Assembly (NCBI GenBank): GCA_050084515.1
Contig: CM114273.1
Coordinates: forward strand, 3,162,001 to 3,226,000
Length of the DNA stretch: 64,000 bases
Origin: Blasia pusilla
Taxonomy: Eukaryota; Marchantiophyta; Marchantiopsida; Blasiales
Direction: 5' to 3'
Positions within the stretch are counted from its first letter, which is position 1; each line of letters starts with the position of its first letter. The position numbers and the translations under genes were made by a program. Under the pieces are notes generated by a model. It saw only the letters and a program-made list of their open reading frames with translations, was not told where the DNA came from and searched no databases. Positions 1-10,538 of this stretch are shown here, piece by piece.

Positions 1-230
1 CTCGATCGAGGATCTGAAACACTTGGAAGTTGTGTTTGGGCCTTACAAAACAGTAGACAAAGGAGTGGTCCATCTGTAAAGAAGCACGTTGGAAAAAATG
101 TCAGCACAAGAAAAAGATAATTTTAGTCTGCAACAAGAAAGGCATACTATTAGAATGCTGACAATGTGCAACTCGTTCCCAAAGAACTTCGCTTAACCCC
201 AAAGAATTTAGTTATAGTCCTAACATTGGA

Positions 231-560
231 GCAACCTGTCAGAGTCCGACGGGTTGTTTTACAAGTGTTAGTGTTTTTTTTTGCCATGAGCAACCCGTCG
301 GAAGGCGACAGGTTGCTGGCTTAGAGCAGCCCATGGTTGGCTAAGAGCAAACCGTCACTTTCAGACGGGTTGCATCATTCCAGAAACAAAAGGAAAAAGC
401 ATAAGCACTTGCAACCCGTTGGGTTCCAACGGGTTGCATTCACCCAATGGAGACTTGCGGTAAATTTGCAACCCGTTACTTTCAGACGGATTGCACCACC
501 AAAGTCTCCAGTTCAAACAATCCGACGAGTTGCATGCAGAGATGCAACCCGTCGGAGAAA
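231..560. repeat. Palindrome cluster, left end of island
   Basis: At least five copies of a 27-bp palindrome lie at 231-256, 290-316, 347-373, 411-437 and 468-494, with half copies near 515-555. The consensus is arm GCAACCCGTCGGA, one central base, arm TCCGACGGGTTGC. Starts are spaced 57-64 bp. The copy at 411-437 has GTTGG in one arm and CCAAC in the other, so it stays fully paired. No coding role is seen; short open frames here only translate the repeat. This is the left limit of the palindrome-bearing island. Confidence 0.85.
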
Positions 561-659
561 GACAATTTGGATACGAATTTAGAGCCCTTACGCGGATTTG
601 ACTCGTCGCGGATCAGAGTGGGTACTCGTTCTTGATGACCCACGATTGCGCCGTCCTCC

Positions 660-3600
660 ACTTCAGCGACCTCTTGACGCACTGCAGGTTGAAGAGCTCG
701 CCCTCGCTTCCTCGCCCTCGCTTCCTCCAGTCAAAACTAAGAAACAACCCCTGTTACTGAGATAAGCGTCTGCAAAGGAAAACAGGAGCGCGATCTGGTC
801 ATAAGAGAGAGGGACATTCCAGTCTGGGACACCGTCGGACGGATTCTCGTCCCACAAGCGCAACCCCGAGGGCAAATCAGCGACGAGGAGATCCACCGTC
901 GCCTCTTCAACCTCCCCATGGACCGTCCACAGAGCGTGCCCGTTTCGTTGAAGCTTCGGTCCCTGCGTTGTCAATTTCTTGATGGCGGGTGTCAACGCTT
1001 GGGAACTCAAACTTTTCAGCTCATCCAGAAGATTCGTGTAGTGAATGATGACGCTTTTCCGGGTCGTCGTTTCTCTATGTCTTCCCAAGGATGATGGAGT
1101 GTATTCCACATCCTAGTCTGCTCCCTGAGACAACCCTGGCGCCTCTCGCTTCCGCTTCTCCTGAGTCTGCGGTCGGCTTGTTGGGGTCTCTATTACCTCA
1201 GACTCTAGTGGAGTTTTTTTTTGCGGAGGACCTGGTCCAACCCTCTCTCCCCGCTCACCCGGAAAATTCCAGCTCTCGCCTTGAATTTTCAGCCTCTCTT
1301 TGGGAAGACTCGGCCTCGGAATTCTTCGATCCCCTCACCTTGGCTTTTAGACCTACTGTAGATTTGTCCTTGGCGGTGACGACCTTGGACACCAACTGCG
1401 CTGTCTGGAGGGCTTGCTCCTCCGCATCTCCTTCAAAAACGTCTTCAGGCACGAAATTTGGGATGTCGTTCCTACCTACGGCCAGTGCATCATAGAGCAG
1501 GCGTAGGTCTTTCTTGCTTATGTCCTTAGGGTCGTTGAAGTCCAGTCAGATCGGGAAATTCACCACCTCCCAATCGGACATGCTTTGAGCCATCTCCATG
1601 TCGTTCATAGAAAATGTCTCTCCATGAAGCGAAGAAGCCCACAATTTGCAGGCTTCCGATATTTTTTTCCATGTACCTGCATTCTTACAATGGACAAGGT
1701 ACCTGAACACCATGCGTTGGGCAGCTCTTAGTCGAGATGCATCCGTCGCCTGCTCCTGAAGATCTCGCTTCTTCTTTGCAAAATCCCTTTTCTTTGCCTC
1801 TATTTCTTTATCAAGGTCTGCCTGAGGGAGGATGCAATCCTTGAACATCGTCCTGAAACCTGGTTTTTTATGGGCTTGTCCCGCATGTCATCCAGCCAAA
1901 GTTCAAAATCTTCAGCACTCTCCAGGTTTGCTTCCTCCGGAACTGGCTCTATTCTTTTCAGCTCCGCTTGGAGATCCACGAGCATGGACTTCCCGAGAAG
2001 CGGCAACGCGTCCCAGAATGACCATTCACGGAGCTAGTGGGAGATCACTGGATCAGAGACACCCGGAGGATGGTGTGCCGCCCTATTTTGGGCCTCTGTG
2101 CCCTCGAGACTGATTTTCATTAGTCGGATTCTCCTAAATTCCGAAATTCCAGACAAGGCAAATCGATGCACGCGATCGAGAGACACTTTCTCCCCAATCC
2201 GACCGTGCGGATCTTCATCCCTCTTCCGCTGGCGCTTGATTATTTCCTTCAACTCCTTGTAGAAATCGGGGCCAAGTTCGGGGTTGAGAATGGTGATGTA
2301 GCACTACATCTTGCTTGCCATGTACTTCGTAGCTGCATATAGTGCAGCTTGGATGAACTTAGCACGCTCAGACACATACACTTTCTCCCTCCGCTCCAGC
2401 TCCACTACAGCGCTCTTCTTGGCAGCGTGTATCCTCGACCAGCAAAGGATTGTCACAGCTGCATCTTGGGAAATAAATGTTTTTGCCCAAGTCTTTTTTT
2501 TGTTTTGAGCACCCTTTGCTAGCATCTCATTTACAAGGGCGTCGCCCAAGAACCCCTTGTACTATGCCGAGTGCGTCGTTAGCACTTTCTTCACTCGATC
2601 GCAATCCTAGATCCAGTGGTGGGTGACATTCCCCTCCGATACAATCCTGCACATCCAAACTCAATATAAGAAATTTTGCAAGCTACATGGGTTCCTGCAA
2701 CCCGTCGGACTCCAACAGGTCGCCACAGCTCATGGTCAGAATGGTAGCTACGAGCTAAATTTTACAACCCATCGGAGTCCAACGGATTGCATTCAAATTT
2801 GTGATTGCTAGGTTTCAACCCGTCGGACTCCGACGGGTTGTCAGATAATTTGTATTTAGGGAGTGGTCTCCGCGAGAAAAGTGAACGTATCAACCCATCG
2901 GAGTCCGACAGGTTGCGCGATTTCAATTAAAGCTGCAATTTGACGCTAGAAATCTAGCTCCCCTACTCCGATCACCTTCCCGTGTCGCCGAATGTAACCT
3001 GTTGGACTCTGACGAGTTGCTTTCAGCCAAAAACATCCAAAAATAGCTGCCAGTCAAGCAACTCGTCGGACTCCGATGAGTTGCTTTCTTCCAAAAACAT
3101 CCAAAAATAGCGGCCAGTTGAGCAACTCGTCGGACTCCGACAAGTTGCTTTCGGCCAAAAACATCCTAAACCAGTGGTGAGTCAAACAACTCGTTGGACT
3201 CCAACAAGTTGCTTTCGGCCAAAAACATCCTAAACCAGTGGTCAGTCGAACAACTCTTCGGACTCCGACGAGTTGCTTTCGGCCAAAAATATCCCAAAAA
3301 TAGTGGCGAGTCAAACAACTTGTCGGAGTCCGACAGTTTGCACCAAGAAGAAACTTACGTGTTCATGGCATGCATGGCCATCTCCACCGTCGCCATGTGA
3401 TGAGGGTATGGATGTAGCATGACAGCCTTCACGCAAAAATGCGCCTCCAATGAGTTTGGGCGTTCCTCTGCAAACTAGGTCCACCCCATGAACCTGTGGT
3501 TTCCATCCCAGATGAAGAAATACAGGTTCCGCATCCAGCTGAATTCCGTCCCCTCAATCGCCCTTCGGAATTCCTAATCTCTCATCCTCCAGAATGTGTC

Positions 3601-4805
3601 GAGCGCTTCCAAGTCCTCCTCCGTAACCAGGGCTTGGATTCCATGTTCATCTTAAGGCTGAACATAGAACGGAGGGAGGCTGTCAACGTAGGATGCTGTC
3701 GCTGCCGATTGTTTCAGCTTTGCAATATCCTCGTCAGACTGAATTTCATGGACGTACTCCATTGTTCGCGATCGGCAAAGTGGAATTCTCGGGGTGTTCT
3801 GGCCCTCCATTAGTGCCATCTACTTTACCACCTATCACAACGGGGACAAGGTCAATAAGCTACACTGAATTTCCAATGAATTGCAACATGGGCCTTCACA
3901 TAACTCAAAGAACAAAGATCGTATCTTATTGCTCGAAGATTGGGTCGGTGTCTTGGCCAGCCAACTACTCTGGGACAACAGCTGGCAAGTCCACTGGAAA
4001 CTCGTCGATCCGATAGAGGTCGATTTCTTCTGCCGGGCTTAGAGATGAGGAAGACCGCTCTCCTGCTTCTTCACCGATGTCCACCATCTCCACGCTGGTG
4101 GTCCTCATGACCTCATCGTCCGTGACTTGAACTTCGGCCGTTTCTGCCATATTGATTGTGTCCCCGGACTTCATCGGGGACATTTCCTGCATCTCAACAC
4201 TTTTAGTTGGACGGGCCAGGCTTTCTTCAATGGCAATCGCTTTTTCCCTCTAAGCTTTTGCCAATTCTGCTCTTCTAACCGACGCGTCCAGACGCTTCTT
4301 TTCACGCTTTTTGTCGGCGATCCTTTCCTTCAAGGCCTGCGACGTCTCAGCCTCTACATCCTGCTTTTTGAGCGCCTCCTTTACACGTTTTGCAAGAAGC
4401 TCCTGCTTGTGCATCTCCGCTTCCCTTTCTCGCTCCTCGATTTCTCGCTGCCTTATCTCATTGGCCGAACGAGGCCTTGGAGATGGTGACGCAGGAGTCC
4501 TCATGGACTTAGGAGTGAAGCTCCCAACCTTGTTTGCTTGAGATGTTTTCCTCGTCATTGTTCCCGAAAATGCCTCCTATGGACAAGGAAACTGCTCTCT
4601 GTGCATGATGAGTCGCCTCGAGGAGTCTCCTTGATGAGTCGCCTTGCTGATGTCGCGATGAGTCGCCTTGATGAGTAGCTCGAATCATCTCGCGATCGTT
4701 TGCTCGAATCGTCTCGCGAAGAATCACCGTGTAAAGCGCCCCTCGGTATCTGGTCAGTTGCTGCGCGGAAGAGCAATTGAGATCGCGAAATGAAAAACCG
4801 GACAT
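660..4805 (-). pseudogene. Decayed gene: ParB-like DGNHR motif, charged helices, methyltransferase-like end
   Basis: No known gene name. Read on the minus strand, the pieces join into one frame apart from about two frameshifts (near 1860 and at an A-run near 1220) and premature stops. The N-terminal part (4558-3965) is a charged, probably coiled-coil region followed by acidic sequence. Next, 3813-3359 contains FFIWDGNHRFMGW, resembling the DGNHR core of ParB-like/Srx-fold domains. After an intron (2647-3358) come helical, Lys/Glu-rich segments (2646-1260). The last part (1109-740) contains VDLLVADLPSGL and a following hydrophobic strand-like segment, resembling motif IV of N4/N6 DNA methyltransferases. 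In-frame TAGs lie at 4250, 3965, 3574, 3475, 2607, 2562, 2304, 2034 and 1113 (lowest coordinate of each), with TAA at 3652 and TGA at 1546. The start near 4803 or 4556 is uncertain. It diverges from the transposase at 6286-10099. Both domain calls rest on short motifs. Confidence 0.55.
2647..3358 (-). other. Intron carrying a palindrome array
   Basis: On the minus strand the donor is AC followed by GTAAGT at 3358 and the acceptor is GTGCAG ending at 2647. Splicing joins phase 2 to a single base and restores the reading frame (AAC ACG ATT GTA TCG), so the intron is well supported. Inside are palindromes at 2697-2723, about 2763-2789, 2815-2841, 2891-2916 and near 3002. Then come copies at 3058-3084, 3122-3148, 3186-3212, 3250-3276 and 3315-3341, spaced 64-65 bp with a conserved spacer containing CCAAAAACATCC. 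Confidence 0.75.
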
Positions 4806-4920
4806 GAGTGAACGCCCACCTATTTATACTTTTCGAGCCGTTGGGGTGACCATTGGGTCGCATCGTCATCCCGACGGCGACGTGTCGGCCGTTATGGAAG
4901 TCTGGACTTGAAAAACACCA

Positions 4921-5852
4921 ACCCCACGGCTCCGACGGGTTGCACGCTTCCCGCGGGTTCCAGGCATTCGTCCTCGTGGCAACCCGTTGGAGACCAACAG
5001 GTTGCGCACCTTTGCCGTCTTCGAACAAGAACACGAGGTACCCGCGCAACCCGTCGGAGACCGGCGGGTTGCACGCTTCCCTCCTCTTGGGATAACAAGG
5101 CGGGCTACCCGCGCAACTCGTCGGAGGCCGAAAAGTTGCACGCTTCCTTCATGTAAGCGTTACAAGGCGAGGCACTTGCGCAACCCGTCTGAGGTCGACG
5201 GGTTGCGCGCCTCCGCCGTCTTCGGGCAAGAAGGCACGGCACCCGTGCAACTCGTCGGAGACCAACGGGTTGCACCCTTCCTTCATGTAAGCGTTACAAG
5301 GTGAGGCACTTGCGCAACCCGTCTGAGGCTGACGGGTTGCGCGCGTCCGCCGTCTTTTAGCAAGAAGGCGAGGCACCCGCGCAACTCGTTGGAGACCGAC
5401 GGGTTGCACATTTCCTTCATGTTAGTGTTACAAGGTGAGGCACTTGCGCAACCCGTCCGAAGCCGATGGGTTGCACGCTTTGCTTATCTGGGGGTAACAG
5501 GCGAGGTACCAAGGCAACCCGTCGGTTAGCGACAGGTTGCACGCTTTTCTATCCCTCGGGTAACAATGCGACAACGCATAGTTCCGAGGCAATCCATTGC
5601 AATCTGACGGGTCACAAGATCTACCTTGAGTTGGACAATGCGGCAAAAGTCCCCAACGATTGGTTGCCTTAGCATATGCAAGCGATATCTCGTGTTTGAT
5701 GCTAGAAAAATCGACTTAAAAGACCATTGGTCAGCAAGAAGGGGGTACCAATCCAACGAACTCCGACGGGTTCCAACAAATAGAAGTGGGTGCTTTGCAA
5801 CCAATGTCTCTGATTCCCAAATTCTGCAACCCACCTGACTCCGACAAGTTGC
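4921..5852. repeat. Palindrome tandem array between the two divergent genes
   Basis: From about 4926 to 5620 the 27-bp palindrome recurs every 65-69 bp (starts near 4980, 5045, 5114, 5179, 5245, 5312, 5379, 5446 and 5513). It alternates with related spacers such as CCTTCATGTAAGCGTTACAAGG, here split as CCTTCATGTAAG and CGTTACAAGG. Two looser copies follow, at about 5750-5775 and at 5826-5852. The array fills the interval between the starts of two divergent decayed genes, so it could include their shared promoter region. No TATA box or initiator can be assigned with confidence. Confidence 0.85.
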
Positions 5853-6285
5853 AACAGAATTGAATCCATTGTGTCAGACATTCTCACCTACCAAACTTCA
5901 TCTTGTTAGTCAAATTCTGTCAGGAGTATCTGAGTCCCTATTCACTGTAAATTAAACATTCTCATTCTCATACCCATTCCCATTTTTATCATCATTCTTA
6001 TTCTCAGTCTCCTCCCGGTGGAATCTTCTGGGAATGGATAATTATGTGAAGCTCACTTGTGGCAGTGATCTAGCGGCCCTTCCTCGATCAGAAATCGTTC
6101 GACCGCAAGCTCGAGAGTCTTTCATAGTAGTGGATGAAAATTTTCTCTCAATTCGATTTCTTCTCCAAATTGAACCATCTTTGTATCCAAGGATGTTAGG
6201 GTGGACGGTACGGAGGACATAATAGGTGCGACAGTCCAGCCAGTGATTGTACACTGTAAAGTATGGAATCTCCTACCTCTAGGAA

Positions 6286-9200
6286 ATGGTCAATACAAAG
6301 TTTACGGCTTGCCCCCTGAATTCCTCTGTTTCCCAAGTAGACGGTCGAGAATTTCCTAGTGCACCGAGATCTACGTTTGCAACTCCTACCTCAGTAGATC
6401 CGACATTGACTCCAACTTCACACGCTCGTAACAATGTTGTACTTCCTGAAGATATTCCCGATGTCGTCAACCTTAGTGGATCTGTCGGACACCAACCGGG
6501 CCCTCTGTCCGCCTACTCGTTCCTCTTGCGAGTATCAGGAAATAGTTTGCTATCGTCTCTGGCCTTGAAAATGTTCAAGCATATTCTTGTCGACGAGCTG
6601 CCGCCCACGTACGATGGTAATTGCATTTTTGAGTTGCCTCCACTTGTTGCTTTTGCTCAAAAGAAAGATGGAGGACGCTTGAAGGGAATGGACAGAAAGT
6701 CTGATTGTCATTGATGGTGCAGGCTTCAACGGACTAGTGCTTCAATTCCACATGGTCCTTGGATTGTCTCCCGCCGCCAATGCGTTGGAGCCTTGGAGTG
6801 TAGAAGTCCAGCATGCCCGTATCTAGAGCGCAACGGGTGGGTCAATACGTCGCAATTCCCCCCCAAGAATGCAGAAACTCCATATGAGGTCGGTGCCACC
6901 ATACCGCCGGGAGGCCATTGATGTCCTCATTGTTAGGCATCCCCTTTCTACGTTGGAGCGTGTCTTGCATACATATTTTTCATTGTCCACGACTTGGGCT
7001 CCACATCAGAGTACACAAGGCTGGCAGTTCATGTTGGCTCCCACACTCATCCTGTGACCGATGCAATTGAGAGACACATCAAGAGGGATGTGGCAAAGAA
7101 AGTGGCCGAGGTCTACATAAACTCTCCGGGCTCAAAGCTCGGAGTGATCAAGCTCACAACATCATCACAAATTTGTGAACAATTTCTTGGAATCCCTGGA
7201 CAGGCGGAGATCTCGCTGTTGAGGAGAAACAACTCTGGGAAAATCTCGCATTTCTTGCTGATCCTGAATGCTTCCGGAATTTGCTGCGTCAAATACGGGT
7301 ACTGGATGGAAAGACGGCCGAAATGGATGCCATTTCCAGATTCAAGGCCAACTCCAGATTTCCATTCATTCAGAGATGGCAGTTCATGGGCTAGGGAGGC
7401 GAAGGATCCAAGGCCTATGTCTTCAAAATATCAACCACAGGTCCGTCGAGTGGCATCGATCTTATAGATCGAATGAGGGAAGGGGAAGATCTTTACGGAA
7501 GCTGGGTAAGCTTTGATATTTGCTACAAAGTGCTGAATGGATGGTTGACAATGGGTGATCACGTTTATGACCATATGGAGAAGGGACTCAAAACTATATT
7601 TGTCTGTGAAGTAAAAGCAGAAGAGGTTGGCAGTTTGAAGATGTGTTGGGTACTCTTATTGGAGGTGGTGAAGGAAAACAAAAGGCCTCCTCCGGAAATT
7701 TATGGGTTCATGGCGGACAATGCACAACCTGGGTGGATTGCTATCGGGGAAGTGTTTTGGGGTGGAGAGGTTCAACCGGAGAGGGAAAGGTCAGATGCTT
7801 TCCATTGGCAATAGTCTGTGACCCGGTACACCAAATCTTGCATCAAGGAGAATGATAGGACAGAGCATGTCACTCTAATCCAATGCTGCAAGGACAGCAA
7901 AACCTTGAAACAGGCCATGGAATGCCAAGAAGAACTTCATGGGTAGTGGAGGAAGCATGCGATTGAGGGGAAGTACAAAGAGTTGTGCTCTTGGCTGAGT
8001 TGGTTGACTGTACATATGAGACAATAGGGAAACTTCATGCGGCAGGTGAGTTCACTATTTTGTCTTGTCAAGCTCACGTTGAGAGTTGTTTGAAAAGTTG
8101 CAACTCAAGTTGAGAAGTGTGGGCACTTTAGGGATTTCAAACCAAAGAAACCAAGCAACTTGTCGGATGTGACGGGTTGCCCGAGTGTGCAACCCGTCGG
8201 AAACAGACGAGTTGCCCGAGTGTGCAAGCCGTCAGAAACTGACGGGTTGCCTGAGTGTGCAACCAATTGGAAACCGATGGGTTGCATCAAGAAATTTGAT
8301 GCAACCCGTATACAAGTATGCAAGTCGCATGTATACAAGGCTTGCAAATAGTTCAACCCGGATGGGTTTCGGATGACTTGCACTTGGATCTTCTAGCCCG
8401 GAGTGGCCAAAGGTTCTTGCAACCCGTCGAAATCGAACGGGTTGCAGTAGGTGCTTCTAGGGTGTTACAACACGTCGGGACCCGACGGGTCGCAGAGTCG
8501 TTCATGGGATGCCTCGGCCTTGCAACCCGTCTGGTTCCGACAGGTAGCTTATTTCTTTGACTTCTGAGCTATTTTCGTTCCCTTCTCACGCTGTCGTCGT
8601 TGCAGGGATTGAACATTCATGAAAACGCCCTCTGCCCCAACACAAGTGGAGCAGAAAGTGTTCATTCCTCGTGGAGATCATCACAACCATGCCAAAGAAT
8701 TTCACTTGTGGAGGCATGCCAACAAGACCAGGCAAGAGCAATGCTACAGTCTGCAGCATTCCCTATCTTCCTCACAAAAGGCATAACAAAAGGAAGGGGG
8801 CCTTCGATCTATGAGCTCTATGTCAGGGCGGCTGTGAGATCTGGTGATGAAAAACTCTATGTGGAAGCCTTCAACCGGTGCGTAGCAGGAACTCCCCTCG
8901 AACAAGACGTACACATTGGTGGGGATATTCGTGGGCGCATTTCAAGACGTCCCATACAGATGGTGGTAGAGCAGTCCGAGCGAGACTCGTGGAGACCAGA
9001 TAAGTATCTTGACTTCAGGCAGGTGAAGAGGCAGCATCGAGGAACGAATCCGGTGATTGATTTGGAGGAGGAAATCACGCCGCCCAGGTATTTGGGGACC
9101 TCGAACTGCTCCCAAATCCGTGATGGAATAACTTCTCCAAAATCAGTGAATGTTTTATTTCAAAAGCCCTCCGTTGCTGGAAGTTCGCAACATCCGGTCG

Positions 9201-10099
9201 TTGGGGTGGTTCAACAATATGGGATTCTGGTCATGGAGATGGATTGTAACCTGAAACGGTGGCATATATCTCGGAGCAACCCTGGATGTGGACCCACTTG
9301 CAGGGCAGGATCTCATGGCATTAGGAGAGCATGCGGCACTTTCCTAAATAAGAACTATACAAGAACTGGACGACCACTGCCTGGGTTTTGGGGACTCAAA
9401 ACCTTTGATCGTTTCATGAGGAGTGGGGATCAATTGAAGTACTTCTTCTGCCCAAATGAATCTTTCGCTTTCCAGAAGTCTTATCCGGGTGCCATTGGAG
9501 CTCCGGGGAATACCCCCACGATTTGGCCCATCGCCGCAGGTACAAATTGGACTCAAGACGAAGTGGACAATCTTACAAGTGCCGGTTTCAGACTCGTAGA
9601 TGGAGGAAGTTTAGAGCATGTTTGCATTACTGAGACCTTTGCATTTTGTATTCAACCCAAGATTGATGTCAACATGTACCCAGAGAAGGTGGATGATCTC
9701 AATCCACTATTTCTGTTTGAGTCTAGAAATGGGATGAAGAGAAACAGAATGTGTAGGCCAACGGTGGAGAGAGCAAAGCGAATTGCATCACCTCGGGAGG
9801 AAAAAATGGAGATCATTGCCACGAAAGATATCCAGAGTGGCAATGGAATAGGAAGGATGTATTGGGTCAGGAACAACACTGTAAATTCAAGTGTCATAGG
9901 GGTGTATGTGGTGCACATCTTTTGCTTTCCCACATGTTCATGTGATCACTTTGTCCAAAGAGAGACAAGTGGGAAAAGATATTTCCCTTGTAAGCACATG
10001 TACTATGTGTTGCTTGTAGTTTTAAGAGAGTCGGAGGTAGGAGTAGGAATCCACCAACCAATTGTGTCCCTCAAAGAAGTGCGAAGTATTTTAAACTAA
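6286..10099 (+). pseudogene. MULE-type transposase with SWIM zinc finger, two exons, decayed
   Basis: A DDE transposase related to Mutator-like elements would bind the element ends and move it. Seen in order: a Cys cluster (CVGALEC at 6781, then CPYL) with a following VHVGSHTHPV (about 7027-7056), like WRKY/GCM-type zinc domains. Then come the core segments GWLTMGDHVYDH (about 7540-7580) and GFMADNAQ (7704-7727), the latter a probable catalytic Asp, and FHWQ (7800-7811). The C-terminal SWIM finger is CSCDHF (from 9935) and CKHM (9989-10000). The 499-residue open frame at 8600-10099 is exon 2; the intron is 8046-8605. Decay signs: TGA at 6712 and 6919; TAG at 6934, 7392, 7812, 7944 and 8025; a frameshift near 7210. 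The N-terminal limit is uncertain. The family could also be called KDZ-like; the SWIM finger and HxH motif favour MULE. Confidence 0.75.
8046..8605 (+). other. Intron of the transposase with palindrome array
   Basis: The donor is CAG followed by GTGAGT at 8046. The acceptor is a pyrimidine-rich stretch ending TTGCAG at 8605. Splicing is phase 0 and joins the reading frames before and after without a shift. Palindromes start at 8155, 8189, 8224 and 8259, spaced 34-35 bp. Looser copies lie at about 8301-8370, 8420-8446, 8466-8494 and 8520-8546. Confidence 0.75.
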
Positions 10100-10286
10100 C
10101 CACTTTGAGGATGCAAAACGAGGTTTTAGATTGTACTTTCATTTTTCCAGAACCTTCACTTTGAGCTTGAATTCTATTCAACCCAGGGAAAATGATAGAT
10201 TTTTTCCAGACCTTGGATGGAAAAAGTGATTGGTTCTACACTTATGATTCCACTGATTTTTCTGTTTTCTAAATTTGGTGCAATTC

Positions 10287-10313
10287 GCAACTCGTCGGAC
10301 TCAGATGGGTTGC
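10287..10313. repeat. Last palindrome copy, right limit of island
   Basis: A single 27-bp copy (arm GCAACTCGTCGGA, centre C, arm TCAGATGGGTTGC) lies about 190 bp downstream of the transposase stop. No further copy was found to the right, so this marks the right limit of the palindrome-bearing island. The following 200 bp hold A-runs and a CT-rich stretch (about 10450-10520) with no gene. Confidence 0.8.
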
Positions 10314-10538
10314 CAAAATATGGAAGAGGAAAAAAAAATTGTGGGAGTGATTAAGAACTGAGCAAAAAAGTACAAAAAAAATCACACAAAAGGTTTCCTC
10401 TCTTCAACCCAACGGAAACTCTCTTCAAAAAAAAGTATCTCTTTCGGTTGAAGGTAGTTTCCTCTCTCCTCTCTCCTCTCTTCCTCACTGCTCTCTCCTT
10501 TCTTCCTTTCTTCCTCTCCTCTTACCGCACCTTAGTAT

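Noticed and set aside
3054-3314. Repeat-encoded open frames rich in SPTSC/VGVRRVA-type peptides (also at 4866-5409 and 8160-8560)
   Set aside because: They only translate the palindrome arrays in several frames; no start context or domain.
8155-8285. CRISPR-like array (short repeats with 34-35-bp period)
   Set aside because: Repeats are palindromes with almost no unique spacers, lie in a plant intron, and no cas genes exist.
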